Origin: Trichomonas tenax
Lineage: Eukaryota > Parabasalia > Trichomonadida > Trichomonadidae
Assembly: GCA_023091735.1 (NCBI GenBank)
Contig: JALKBU010000077.1
Span: 28,646 to 92,645 of the forward strand
Direction: 5' to 3'
Length of the DNA: 64,000 bases
Both the position numbers and the translations under genes were made by a program. The stretch's first letter is position 1; each line of letters starts with the position of its first letter. Positions 31,506 to 41,855 of this stretch are shown piece after piece. The notes beneath the pieces are model-generated. The model saw only the letters and a program-made list of their open reading frames with translations, did not search any database and had not been told where the DNA came from.

Positions 31506-32597
31506 ATGAATTATCCTAATTTACATTGCAAACACATGAATAACATTTATAAGGTACAAAAATCACACAATATTTTTAAATTATCCAAAGTTAATACAAT
31601 TGAAACAGCAGCTAATTTACTTCTTAGATATTGATTTTATTTCACAAAACTATTTGTAAATTGCTAAATTTGTGTGATTTTTTATTATTTTGATCAAATT
31701 TTAATCAAATGTGAGACGTCAAATTTTTTAAATCAGCAAATTTCGAAAAGGAAAGTTGTTTAATAGAAACTCTATATGGCAATGAGATTAAATTCACGAT
31801 TGATTAGAAATTGAGAATTTTGTACGTTAAAAAGTCCAACACGAAATGACGAGTCTCGCCCCCTAAATTTTTACCTCATCTCGTACCTCCTCCCTGCTTT
31901 GCCCTACCTGAATTATGGCTTTGGGTAAAGCTCGTTTAGAGTTAGCTCTATAACAGTGATATATCATGCTATCATACGAATTTGTTAATTGGGGGCGAGG
32001 GGGTGTCTGGTGAATTGTAGCTTTTTAGCCATTGTGTAAAGTTGGAGCAGACAATGTTGAAAATTATGTTGCACGTGGTCCATGTATGCCACCGTGTGAA
32101 TGACAAGGTGTATTGAGAAAGATAACTTGACTAATTATCAACATTTTACTAAAACTGCTTATATTTGTAGATGACTACGATTTTTAACACTAAGAAAAAT
32201 TAAAAAAGGTAGATTTGGCTCGATGGTTTTACTCTAAAATTGCTTTTTTATTCCATCTTCTTTAATCCATTGCATATTTTGAACTACCCTTATGTACACC
32301 TCCCCCTAATATTTTAAGACACCCCTTATTATAGACCCCTTTTCTCAAAGATTTCCCCTTATATAAATGAATAAAATTAGTAAATTAGTGACAGTAATAA
32401 TAATTCAGTAAGTTGTACAATTTAAAATTCAATGAAAGCTAATATTCAATGAGAAAAAACGAATTATTGAAAAATACGTTAGTAAAATCCCAAAACCAGC
32501 CAATGGTCTCGAAAGCTCCGCCAACCAAACACTTTACATTTTACATGGTTAATATTTTGTTTTCTTTATTTGTCAACACTCATGTAAAAATTGGAAT
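31506..32597. repeat. Intergenic with C-run repeat and inverted GC patches
   Basis: At 32280-32362 runs of C recur, matching the reverse complement of part of the G-run repeat near 12365-12410. At 31856 (TCTCGCCCCCTAAATTT) and 31990 (AATTGGGGGCGAGGGGG) an inverted pair frames about 120 bp. No coding sequence recognised. Confidence 0.5.
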
Positions 32598-33938
32598 TTA
32601 TTTCTTCTCCTCATCAACCTCTTCGAATCCCTCTGTCTTGATATCGTTAAGTCCGAGTTCTTCGTTCTGTTCGAATGTTCTCTCGTAGTCCTCAATGATT
32701 GGCTTTAAATCATTGATCTTATACTTCTGGATGAAGGAGTTGGACATTGGGTCATCAAGAATAAGTGTGAATGGAGCCTTTCCATCAGCATAATCCTGAA
32801 CCATGGAAAGGATCTTGTTGAAGTGAGCTGTCTCAGAAGCATCAGCAGAGTCACCACGCATGAATGGGTTTTCAGCAGAAAGCTGCTTGTGGATATCACG
32901 CAAGAGACCTTCAACTGTTGTGAACTTGCCTCCAAGTGTACCTGGAATCAACTTGATCTCAACTTCTGGGATTTCAATGCCAGCGAGCTCAGACTTAAGA
33001 ACCTCACGGTTAAGATCATCAGCGCAGTCAGCCTTGAGTGTGATGCGACGTCCGTATCTTGATGTCTCACCACCGATCATAACTTCACCATTGTGGTAAC
33101 CGCAGTAGTCGCAGTTGAATGCCATGATTATGATTTCCTTGAAGAATGGAATAGAAAGTGTGCAAGAGCGTGTAACGCCAGAGTGCGAGCAAACTGGGCA
33201 GTCTGTATCCATTTCCTGGACTGGCTGGTCTGTTGAGAAGACAGACTGGTACTTATCGATTGTCTTTGTTGTGACTTCTTCGACCTGGAAGTCTCCTGAT
33301 CTTGGGTCAACCTTAAGACCGATTTCTTCGTTCATCTTTGCTGTTCTGCGGTAGAACTCACACTTGAGCTGTGGATCTGGTGATGGAGCAATTGGATTCT
33401 CGAGGAATGAGTTGCCAGATGGATCGTCGAGGATGAATTCGAACTGAACTTGGCCTTTGCGGCATTGGTCGAGATTGTCCAAGAATTCAGCAACCTCTTC
33501 TGTTGGGTTTGGATTGGACTGCTTGATGCCCTTGTAAGCGCGCTCAAGAACGCCTTCAACTGTGTTGATGGAATCAGCCTGTGTCTGTGGTGGGATTTCT
33601 AAATCGATTTCAGGAACCTTGATTGTGGCGTGGGAAGATTTGATAACACGGCGGTTCAAATCTTCTGGAGATTTGGCAGTCAATTTGAATGTAACACCCT
33701 TTGCTGGGAATTCACCAGCGAATTGAATAGCATTATCGGAGTATCCGCAGTGTGGGCAGTCAAAGTGGGAGATCATGACTTCCCTGAAGAAAGGAATCTT
33801 TGTAAGAAGCATTGTTGTTGTTCCTTCCTTTAAGCAGTTCATGCAAAGAGAGTCCATTTCTGTTGGTTTGGAGTTTGGAGAGATATCGAGGAAGATTGGT
33901 GGAAGTGCCTTCACCTCTGGAGTCTGTTCTTCAGCCAT
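32598..33938 (-). CDS. ZPR1: ZPR1 zinc-finger protein
   Basis: 446 residues from ATG at 33938 (MAEEQTPEVK). Two tandem ZPR1 units are visible. Each starts with a C4 zinc finger (first CMNC...CPHC around residues 32-64, second CPVC...CDYC around 245-280). Each is followed by the A/B domains with SYSD/YHNG, RRVIKSSHATIKVPEIDLEIPP-like and EFILDDPSGNSFLENP-like or TLILDDPMSNSFI-like blocks. ZPR1 is a eukaryotic protein that acts as a chaperone for EF1A and links growth signals to the nucleus. The repeat duplication and length agree with other eukaryotes. The start follows CCATAATGG, also seen (CATAATGG) at the thioredoxin gene. Confidence 0.93.
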   Translation of the reverse strand: MAEEQTPEVKALPPIFLDISPNSKPTEMDSLCMNCLKEGTTTMLLTKIPFFREVMISHFDCPHCGYSDNAIQFAGEFPAKGVTFKLTAKSPEDLNRRVIKSSHATIKVPEIDLEIPPQTQADSINTVEGVLERAYKGIKQSNPNPTEEVAEFLDNLDQCRKGQVQFEFILDDPSGNSFLENPIAPSPDPQLKCEFYRRTAKMNEEIGLKVDPRSGDFQVEEVTTKTIDKYQSVFSTDQPVQEMDTDCPVCSHSGVTRSCTLSIPFFKEIIIMAFNCDYCGYHNGEVMIGGETSRYGRRITLKADCADDLNREVLKSELAGIEIPEVEIKLIPGTLGGKFTTVEGLLRDIHKQLSAENPFMRGDSADASETAHFNKILSMVQDYADGKAPFTLILDDPMSNSFIQKYKINDLKPIIEDYERTFEQNEELGLNDIKTEGFEEVDEEKK

Positions 33939-34555
33939 TATGGTCAAATGATTTTTGACACCAAAAATTTGTCGCTAAAATTTTAGGCGAAATTTTGCGT
34001 GAATTTGATTTAACAATGTAAGTTGAATTTAATGATACAAAAATTTGGCTGCTATATAAAGACACGAAAGTTGAAATTACTTGGCAAAACGGCAGAATTT
34101 TTTATTCAGCGAAATTATTTTTGGAATGAAATAACATATTGCATGCAGTTTCTTTTATATTATGCCACATAATTTTTTCGCAATGATGATATCAATAAAT
34201 GTTCATTCAGAATCAGAAATAACTATTTTTGCCATGTGAAAATTTCACATTTGACACGTAAATTCTGCAGGGTCCAAATATAAAATCTCCAACATTTTGT
34301 AAATAAATCAATGAGTTTGGATAAATATAACTTGGACAGAACGATTCTTATTGATGTAGAGAATGTAACATTGTGCAAAAAATCTAAATTTGTCATATCA
34401 ATTTTTGATCAACAACATGATTTAATATAAACGAAAACATCTTTTGGTTTCGTCATTTGTCATTCTGACACTTTACATTTCAAGGTTATTTGGCTTTAAA
34501 AAAATTATTTTACTGTGCTTTTAGTAAATATATCATACGTGTCATATAAAACTAT
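33939..34555. other. Intergenic upstream of ZPR1; outer part of a palindromic region
   Basis: AT-rich. From about 34519 to 34555 (GTGCTTTTAGTAAATATATC, then GTGTCATAT) the sequence is the inverse of 37808-37863, the outer edge of the palindrome described next. Confidence 0.5.
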
Positions 34556-34564
34556 AGATTATTA

Positions 34565-35690
34565 AAGGGGGGACTTCGCGTTTTACTGGATTTTTCCTTT
34601 AAACTAAGATGGTAGAGCCAGCATGCAATTGTGAGGAAATAATATAAGGTATGAAAGAAATCGGCAAATAAGGAGCCCAGATACAAATCTAATTTTGTAT
34701 AAAATGAAGAGTTATTCTAGAATACACAATCAATATATAATATAATCATCATATATAATGCAACCACTTGATAATTATTAAATTAACACATATTTTGATA
34801 GATATTCAAATTTGAAATATGTGTTTATTTGAGTTTTATCCCATATTTATTAAGAGGAATTAATAAAATGATGCTTTTGTAAAACAGTTCATATGTTATT
34901 TAGAGGTATTCGCATTTTTTAGTCAAACTATATCCAAATCCAAAATATTGATCAAATCAGAAAGCTATATTGCTCAGCTTCATCATGGATATGCAAGATA
35001 AACCATACCAGCAATTGGCCAAATGATTTTGTTGCATAACACATATTAATCAAATTATAATTACTGTCATGGTGGGAATATACATAGGAATATGAGCATT
35101 CATAAATATCATTGTATTGCAATGTGAATAAATACTGGTTGTGGCTAGAAATAAATGAGTTTGTTCTTGTATTTCGTTAAGCTTTGGTTAAAAGTGTGTT
35201 AACTTTGTATTGTTCGTCGCAAGTATCTGCAAGTAATCATATTTTTCGAGGCTATGTGAACAATGAAGATTTAATACTATTTTACAATTTGTATTTCAAG
35301 ACGTAATTTGTCAAATTGCTCGTAACTCATATATATTATACCACATAACTATTCTTTATGAGTGTATGATTTTGAAGGGAAAAGCTGGTAACATTGTGAA
35401 ATTTGTAATATTCACGATAATTTCATACCTCGAAATCAGCTCAAATGCGGCGCGTTATAATAAACGTCTTATAAAACCTTGAATTACGAAATAATCGTTG
35501 AGTCCCATATTAAATCGATTATATCTTATCAATGTGTTCTGCTTTCGTCATACATTTGTATTAGAGAGTGGCGGCACCTTTCGTGGTTAGTATGTTGGCA
35601 GAAATAAAATCTTCGTAACTCCTTCTGAGAGAAAGTTTGCTGAACACGCAAACTATCGAGAAAGTGTCAAAAGAGTCCCCCCCTTTTTTT
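34565..35690 (+). mobile_element. 1,126-bp insertion with 9-bp target duplication (Mutator-like)
   Basis: Flanked by identical AGATTATTA at 34556-34564 and 35691-35699. The ends are imperfect inverted repeats: AAGGGGGGACTTC at the left, and AAAAAAAGGGGGGGACTC when the right end is read in reverse. No transposase-like frame is present, so it is non-autonomous. The surrounding palindrome has the matching sequence on its other arm (37810-37830) without the insert, as TATAGATTATTGTG. That is direct evidence of insertion. A 9-bp duplication is the hallmark of Mutator-like transposons, which are known in Trichomonas. Confidence 0.85.
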
Positions 35691-35699
35691 AGATTATTA

Positions 35700-35896
35700 T
35701 GAAGTTTTCACATTTTAGGCCGAAAATTAAAATCTCATATCGAATATGTTATAGATGTAAAGCATTTGAACTCATACGTATAACTCATATCCCAATAGCT
35801 TGCATATCCTTTATATAGTTATACAAATATTTGATTAATTATATATGATATCTGAGATTTGAGCAAAAAACATGGTACTTGTCCAAAGCAAAACAA
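35700..35896 (+). repeat. Left arm of the 34.5-37.9 kb palindrome
   Basis: TTCACATTTTAGGCCGAAAA, then AAAATCTCATATCGAA and on to TATATATGATATCTGAG, is the inverse of 37660-37816. With the inserted element removed, the left arm runs 34519-34555 plus 35691-35860. Its end (35848-35896) also forms the start of an inner inverted pair with 36278-36330. Confidence 0.75.
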
Positions 35897-36330
35897 TATT
35901 TATATATGTTACATTTGCGTTATCTTATCACATGGTTTATAGTTCATAAATATAAAACTTTAGAAATTATTCAATGCTTTCAAAAACTAGTTCATTTTGC
36001 AGCTAAACCTATATAACACTTATCTATGTCTCATATATATTGACATATTATGTGCAATTTATGTTGTTCACGTTATTGATGTAAGATGCAACTGCATTTA
36101 CATAGTTTTCACTTCTAGCATATAAGTCTTTGATAGAATAGCATACATCGTTCTTGCTCATCCCATGTTATGAAAACATTTATTTTTATGTATGAATCTA
36201 TTAAATGTTTTTAAAAATCGAAATTTCAATAAAATCTTTATGTGCATATCAACGACACAATGTATAGTATGTTAGTATTGTTTTGTTTTGGACGAATACC
36301 ATGTTTTTTGTCCAAATCTCAGATATCAGA
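35897..36330. repeat. Inner inverted-repeat unit of about 480 bp (with 35848-35896)
   Basis: TTTTTTGTCCAAATCTCAGA at its right end (about 36307-36326) is the inverse of GATATCTGAGATTTGAGC at 35848-35865. Arms of about 49 bp share over 85 percent of positions by eye. The interior is AT-rich without coding sequence. Confidence 0.65.
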
Positions 36331-37060
36331 GGCTCCACTTTTTTTCTTGTTGACCTTTTTGAGTTTTGCGATTTTTAACGAGTAAACCCCCTTCCTGGAC
36401 GAATCTGATTAAACATTTACGTGCTATTTTGAGGTTTTAATTCTAATGGTGGAATCTGTTTCATGATCTTAGCAAGATATTGCTTAATCATGATATGATT
36501 ACAAACAGAAACCCATTACAAATCATTAATTGGCTTCTGTTATGAATCTCTTTGGTGATTATAACAACTACATCTCACTATTATAGCGTTCGCTCGCTTA
36601 TTTTTGCTAGAGTTCCCCTAGAAAAATCAAAAAATAGAAAAGAAAAAATACGGTACGCGCGTGAGTCAAACGGCATTCCTTTGCTCATACATCGAGTATA
36701 CCTAAAGTTATTCTACCTCAAGTTCACACAAAAATTGCTCATTGGTAACATTACATATCAAATTATCAACTTTACATGACAAATGTCAGATAATAAGTGT
36801 CGAAAATGGTGACTTTCGTTATTTTACATGTCAAAATTCGATGAAATCTCATGGAGGCATTGAGATCTCGGCTATGACAATCAATTTCCTGGAGGCATGG
36901 AGATCCTCAAGTTAAATAGACAAGCAAATGCTATAAACATACTCAGCACCCTCTGAAAAGCACGTAAATGTCTTCTAAGTTTGGCATAATAGGGGGTTAA
37001 CTCGTTAAAAATTGCAAAATTCAAAAAAGTCAACGGGAAAAAATTCAACGAAATTTAATC
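36331..37060. repeat. Second inner inverted-repeat unit of about 730 bp
   Basis: GATTTTTAACGAGTAAACCC in the left arm (36350-36430) mirrors GGGTTAACTCGTTAAAAATT in the right arm (36955-37045). Arms are about 80 bp. Near the middle, GGAGGCATTGAGATCTCGGC and GGAGGCATGGAGATCCTC (36852-36915) form a short direct repeat. No coding sequence recognised. Confidence 0.65.
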
Positions 37061-37659
37061 AGAAGTGTATTGACTCCATTTTTGGGATTTAGCGACCAAA
37101 ATTGGTGAATTTAGAATGTCATGCATATGTGCGATATATACAGATGCCTTTAGTTACCCGACCAGACGGTTAGAGGCACTTTTTGTATCAATTTTTCGAC
37201 ACTTATCGTCTGTATATGAGTGAAATTGTGTTAGCAATGATACATTAAATTTTTAAAATTGAAATAATTTGAAAAGTTTGGATTTATTTTGAATTTTGCC
37301 TTCCATTTTTGGTTATATTCTTGGTCAATCAAGCTTCAGCTATTCAAGTGTACTCACAGCCAGACAGAACTGTCTTCTAATAATACATTTTTAACTCATA
37401 ATAGTAAATATGAAAATATCTATATTTTTAGATATCATTTTATATACTACTGACACATCACTGAATGGAATACAATGATACGTATATACCATCTGCTGCC
37501 TTTTTGTTGATTTAATTTGTAATTTGTTGCGAAATTGTAAATTGTGGATCAACATAAGCGACAATAGTAATATCCAACCGGATAGTGTGTATTCCTATCG
37601 TCACTAAAGCATATTGATCATACTGGCAATATTGTCTGTGGACACTCAAAGTCATTACA
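37061..37659. other. Interior of the palindrome
   Basis: AT-rich with no recognised gene, RNA or repeat. Confidence 0.4.
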
Positions 37660-37863
37660 CCACTCAGATATCATATATAAATAATCAAATATTTGTATAA
37701 TTATGTATAGAATATGCAAGAAAATGGGATGTAAGTTATATATAAGCCCAAATGCTTTACTTCCATAAGATATTCGATATGAGATTTTAATTTTCAACCT
37801 AAAATGTGAAAATTTCACAATAATCTATAAATCTATATGACACATATGATATATTTACTAAAA
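37660..37863 (-). repeat. Right arm of the palindrome, with the empty insertion site
   Basis: The inverse of 35700-35860 and 34519-34555, continuous across the point where the left arm carries the 1,126-bp insertion. Confidence 0.75.
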
Positions 37864-38381
37864 GCAGCTTTGCTGTATCCAATTACGCGTCAAAATGTCA
37901 AATGTAAAGTGTCAAAATGACAAATTTCAATAAAATAAAATTGTTATGATGTCGAAACCAGTTCATAACAATGATGACTGTGGTTATAGAGATGATACAT
38001 TTAATAGATTACTAATATTTTGGTTTGTTTTTCATGTCATCATACTTCACATTCAAAAGATTCATGTTTTACATGGCAAATATTAAATTTTCATATCATA
38101 AGATGCGCCATCAATAATACATAATTATCAAAGAGAAATTGAAGAGTTGAAAATGTTAAATTATTTATCAAATTTTAACTTTACACGCCATTATTATTCA
38201 TCAAAAATTGGACACTTTTTGTGCTGCAGTTGTAAACCATTCGATTTTCTATTTTTACTTCATACTATTTTTAAATTTTCCCAAAAAAATATTTTACCAA
38301 CAATATCACTTTTCAGGGCGCTATTTAGGTCTGCAATTTTAGCGAATTGGCCCATTTTTGCCAATTCGCTCATTCAAATGT
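37864..38381. other. Intergenic with a perfect hairpin at 38341-38370
   Basis: AGCGAATTGG and CCAATTCGCT form a perfect 10-bp inverted repeat around a 10-base loop. TTTACATGGCA-type motif at about 38071. No gene recognised. Confidence 0.5.
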
Positions 38382-38697
38382 AAGGTATAATAAAGTCATG
38401 AAAAGTGATGCGTTTACATGGCAGTTCTAAATACGTTTTGACATGTAAAGTCTGTTATAACAGAGGCTGTTCTATTAAGCTTGAGATGAACTCTAACAAG
38501 CTTAATACGCACTCTAACAAGCTTGAAATGAATTCTAACAAGCTTGATAGAGTCTCTAATAAGATTTGCCGATGCTATAACAAGCTTAATTGAACTTTAT
38601 AAATATACATTCTAATTAGCTAATTAATTTTACATGTCAAAATGAAACGCATTTGCCATGTAAACTTGTCACTTTTCATGATTCTTTATTTTACCTA
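38382..38697. mobile_element. MITE-like palindromic element of about 316 bp carrying a 21-bp tandem repeat
   Basis: Outer arms: 38383-38424 (AGGTATAATAAAGTCATG...) and 38649-38696 (inverse, ending CTTTATTTTACCT). Inner arms: CGTTTTGACATGTAAA at 38434-38449 and TTTACATGTCAAAATG at 38629-38644. Between them a 21-bp unit with core AACAAGCTT occurs five and a half times (38474-38590). No target duplication can be set with certainty. Confidence 0.7.
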
Positions 38698-38701
38698 ACA
38701 A

Positions 38702-38878
38702 CTGTATAAGCTATTAAAGAGTATTTTACATTTTGTTGTAAGATATTACTGTATTTGTCGTGTAAAATTGATACTTTTTTGACTTATCTCCTCAAATTGT
38801 ATGAATTATGACATGTAAATAAGTTATCGAAAAAAAATTGACAAAAAATGTAAAATATTCTTTAATAGCTTATACAGA
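38702..38878 (+). promoter_or_regulatory. Inverted repeat upstream of the TKL kinase gene
   Basis: CTGTATAAGCTATTAAAGAG (from 38702) and its inverse CTTTAATAGCTTATACAG (to 38878) form arms of about 34 bp around a loop of roughly 110 bp. That loop holds an ATGACATGTAAAT motif. It ends 38 bp before the kinase ATG, so it may be regulatory or another small element. Confidence 0.45.
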
Positions 38879-38915
38879 TATCAAAGAGAAATTAAAGAAA
38901 AAAATTTCAAAAAAA

Positions 38916-41348
38916 ATGGACTGCGCTACTATTCAGGAGTTAGCGCAGAGGATTCCGCAGTACCTTATTCACTTCAACGACTTTAACATCCTTAAGACTA
39001 TCGGAAGAGGCGGCTTCGGTGAAGTTTATATGGCAGAACACCGCGGAACTGGAATAGTCTGCGCATTAAAGAAATTGACAGTCAATGAGCAAGAATTTCT
39101 CGAAACACACCAAAAATACTTCATTCGCGAGGTCTACATTCTCTCAAAAACTCAGCATCCTTTCTTATTGCAATTATTAGGCTTTTCTGCCGAATATCCT
39201 TACTGCATTGCTACTGAATTCATCAACAATGGCTCTCTCTATGACGCTATCCACCACAAAAAGGGCTCTCCCATTTTAACAGGCACACAATTAACAATTA
39301 TTGGTATGGTTTGCTCTATGGCTATGCAGAGTCTACACAAGAAGAACATCATGCACAGAGATATCAAGACACTAAACGTCCTTCTCGATGATAAATTTTT
39401 ACCTCATATTTGCGATTTCGGTATTTCTCGTGAAGATAATCAGGAAGATATCAACGAGAACAGCTTAAGAACAGGAGATATTGGTACTCCGAACTGGATG
39501 GCGCCAGAATTGTTCGGACAAACACATTACGATAATCGTGTCGATATTTACGCTTTCGGTATTATGTTGTGGGAAATGTTGACAGGAGAGATCCCATACG
39601 CCGGAAAGCAGCCTTTCGTCATCATGCAACTCGTTTCAAGCGGTGTTAGACCGAAAATTCCACCTAATACTCCACCACCGTTGGCACAGCTCATTTCAAC
39701 GTGCTGGAGACAGGATCCCAATGAACGTGTTGACTTCGGAAAGATCGCAAAAGCATTCGAAAGGCATAAAGTTGAATACGCAGGAACTGATCGCGCTGAA
39801 GTTGATAAATTCCTTCAAGAATGGAAAGCTGGCGTTTATCAGAAAGCGCAAATCCTTGGTGCACCACAGAGCCCACAAGGATCAACTCCATCACCACAAG
39901 CAACTCCTACAAAACAAGCAGCACCAACTGGATTTTCGCAGATGCTTTCCAACCCAGCAGACCCCAATTTCGAGTATGCTGCCGTCCAAGCTATTCAGCA
40001 AGGCAATCCAGGCACATTCATTCAACTTTTGCAGCTCTTGTTCATTGCTTTCCCACAGCTTCAACCAGACGTTACAATCAGGATCTTGAAAGCTTTGGCT
40101 CAGCTTTTCTTGTCGAATCACAAGTGCACGGATATCTTCATTCAATCCACTGCTTACATCAATCTCGAGAAATTATACTCCATCCCTGATGTTGGCCCAA
40201 CATGCAACCAGTGCATTGAGGCTTTGTTCCAGCACGATTATCGCATTATCACGAAAGATTTGCTCTACATGTCATTGAGATTATGCCAGACATATCCAGC
40301 ATCATCGTGCGCATGCCTTGCTAACTATGTTGCTGTTCCTGAAGCCCCATTTGCTGAAGAAATCGTTGGCTACATGACATTCTATGTCGACTATTTCAAG
40401 AATGCTGAAAATGCCGATATTTACGTTGACACATTATTCTTCTATGTTTCTAAGTTCCCAACAACACAGTACATTCAGAAAATAGTCCAAGCATTCGTCG
40501 TTGTTGCAACAAGCGGCATTGAGAAGGCAATTGAAACAGCATACAGAGCTTTGACTGTCTTAAGAGTTTCTGGAATCTTTGTTCCAACAGAGGTTATGAT
40601 TTCTCACTTAAGATTCCCAAGCATAGTTGTTTCTGTTCTTTTATATCTCAGCACAATTCCAGATGGATTAATCGTTACATCTCAGCTTATTTCCGCAATT
40701 ATAGAACACGTTCACGAAGAGAAACTCTCTGTTTATGTTCTCTGCTTATTTGCGGAACGCGATGATACAGCTGCTGTCTTAATCCAGAACTGGGAAAAAT
40801 GGCTCAGCTCGCCAATGATTCCTGTTGCTGACTCAGTCCGTATCTTCCTTGCCTGCATGTGCAAGCCAAACTACAGACCGATGCTTGCTCAAATCACTAA
40901 GCTCTCTCACTTCTTCAAGGTTATGGTTGAATCCAACGATAACGAGCTCATCGAGAATATCTATCCAGTCGTGAAGCGTCTTGACTTAGGCACTGATTTC
41001 ATCGCCCAATGCCAGGCAATCGGCCTCTTGAAGATTCTCCTTCAGGGATATCAGTCGAAATCCAATGAGTTGATGCTTAAGTCCGGTCTCCAGATGATCG
41101 AAATGCTCGCAAGAAAGTCATACATCCCTGACTACTTGGAATACATCCCATACGCTTTGTTCGTCATCCAAGCTTGGGATGAGTCATGGAGAAGAATTTG
41201 CGTTTCTCTCATTTTCTCTGTTATGAGCAATCCTGACTCCCACAACGCACTCCACGCTTTGAGACTTAGAGAGTATCTCAGCCCCAACAACCTCTCACCA
41301 GAGCTTATGAATTATGCAAATTATATATTCCAAACATTAGGAATCTAA
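38916..41348 (+). CDS. TKL-type protein kinase with a C-terminal helical (ARM-like) region
   Basis: 810 residues from ATG at 38916 (MDCATIQELAQR). The open frame runs 26 codons upstream to a TTG, through Lys-rich AT-rich sequence. Kinase domain about residues 22-285: GRGGFGEVYMAE (glycine loop), CALKKL (catalytic Lys), HRDIKTLNVLL (HRD), CDFGIS (DFG), GTPNWMAPE (APE) and VDIYAFGIMLWEMLTGEIPY. All catalytic residues are present, and the VDIYAFGIMLWE block points to the tyrosine-kinase-like group. A Pro/Gln/Thr-rich linker (about 320-350) leads to about 450 residues of repeating helical sequence like armadillo/HEAT units. Trichomonads have a large TKL kinome. The substrate is unknown. Confidence 0.88.
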   Translation: MDCATIQELAQRIPQYLIHFNDFNILKTIGRGGFGEVYMAEHRGTGIVCALKKLTVNEQEFLETHQKYFIREVYILSKTQHPFLLQLLGFSAEYPYCIATEFINNGSLYDAIHHKKGSPILTGTQLTIIGMVCSMAMQSLHKKNIMHRDIKTLNVLLDDKFLPHICDFGISREDNQEDINENSLRTGDIGTPNWMAPELFGQTHYDNRVDIYAFGIMLWEMLTGEIPYAGKQPFVIMQLVSSGVRPKIPPNTPPPLAQLISTCWRQDPNERVDFGKIAKAFERHKVEYAGTDRAEVDKFLQEWKAGVYQKAQILGAPQSPQGSTPSPQATPTKQAAPTGFSQMLSNPADPNFEYAAVQAIQQGNPGTFIQLLQLLFIAFPQLQPDVTIRILKALAQLFLSNHKCTDIFIQSTAYINLEKLYSIPDVGPTCNQCIEALFQHDYRIITKDLLYMSLRLCQTYPASSCACLANYVAVPEAPFAEEIVGYMTFYVDYFKNAENADIYVDTLFFYVSKFPTTQYIQKIVQAFVVVATSGIEKAIETAYRALTVLRVSGIFVPTEVMISHLRFPSIVVSVLLYLSTIPDGLIVTSQLISAIIEHVHEEKLSVYVLCLFAERDDTAAVLIQNWEKWLSSPMIPVADSVRIFLACMCKPNYRPMLAQITKLSHFFKVMVESNDNELIENIYPVVKRLDLGTDFIAQCQAIGLLKILLQGYQSKSNELMLKSGLQMIEMLARKSYIPDYLEYIPYALFVIQAWDESWRRICVSLIFSVMSNPDSHNALHALRLREYLSPNNLSPELMNYANYIFQTLGI

Positions 41349-41846
41349 TCATTTATGGAATTAAAAAAAATTGTTAGTGTTATAATTGTTCTTATTTTGA
41401 TTAATAATCAATATTAATATATTTTAAATAATCATTTAATATCATATGCAAACATATGTTCATAATTTCTTATATAATAATCAAAATCATTTGATATCGA
41501 AACCAATAATTTGTTTTTTCACCTTTTATATGATAATTAATCAATATTTTGAAGTGATTGTATTCTATTTCTTGAACAATATGCTTCACTAGAGTTTTTT
41601 TGAATTAATAAAATTATTTTTTTCTATAATGCGTAATTAGCATTGCAATAGATTGGTTATTCATAAATATATAATATATTGTGGGTAAATTTATGGAGAC
41701 ACAATATATATTTTTTAATTTCACAATATATAGGAAAATGTTTGTGTTACGACAATAATAAGGTAATGGAGAATTATGCATGATATACTCTATTAAATAA
41801 TCCAATTTATTATTATCATTTCCAATATTATTTCGAAATACCCTAA
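41349..41846. other. Intergenic
   Basis: AT-rich, downstream of the kinase. Nothing recognised. Confidence 0.45.
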
Positions 41847-41855
41847 ATTTTCAAC

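Noticed and set aside
36552..36779. 75-codon frame in the palindromic desert
   Set aside because: No motif and poor codon use; part of an inverted-repeat interior.
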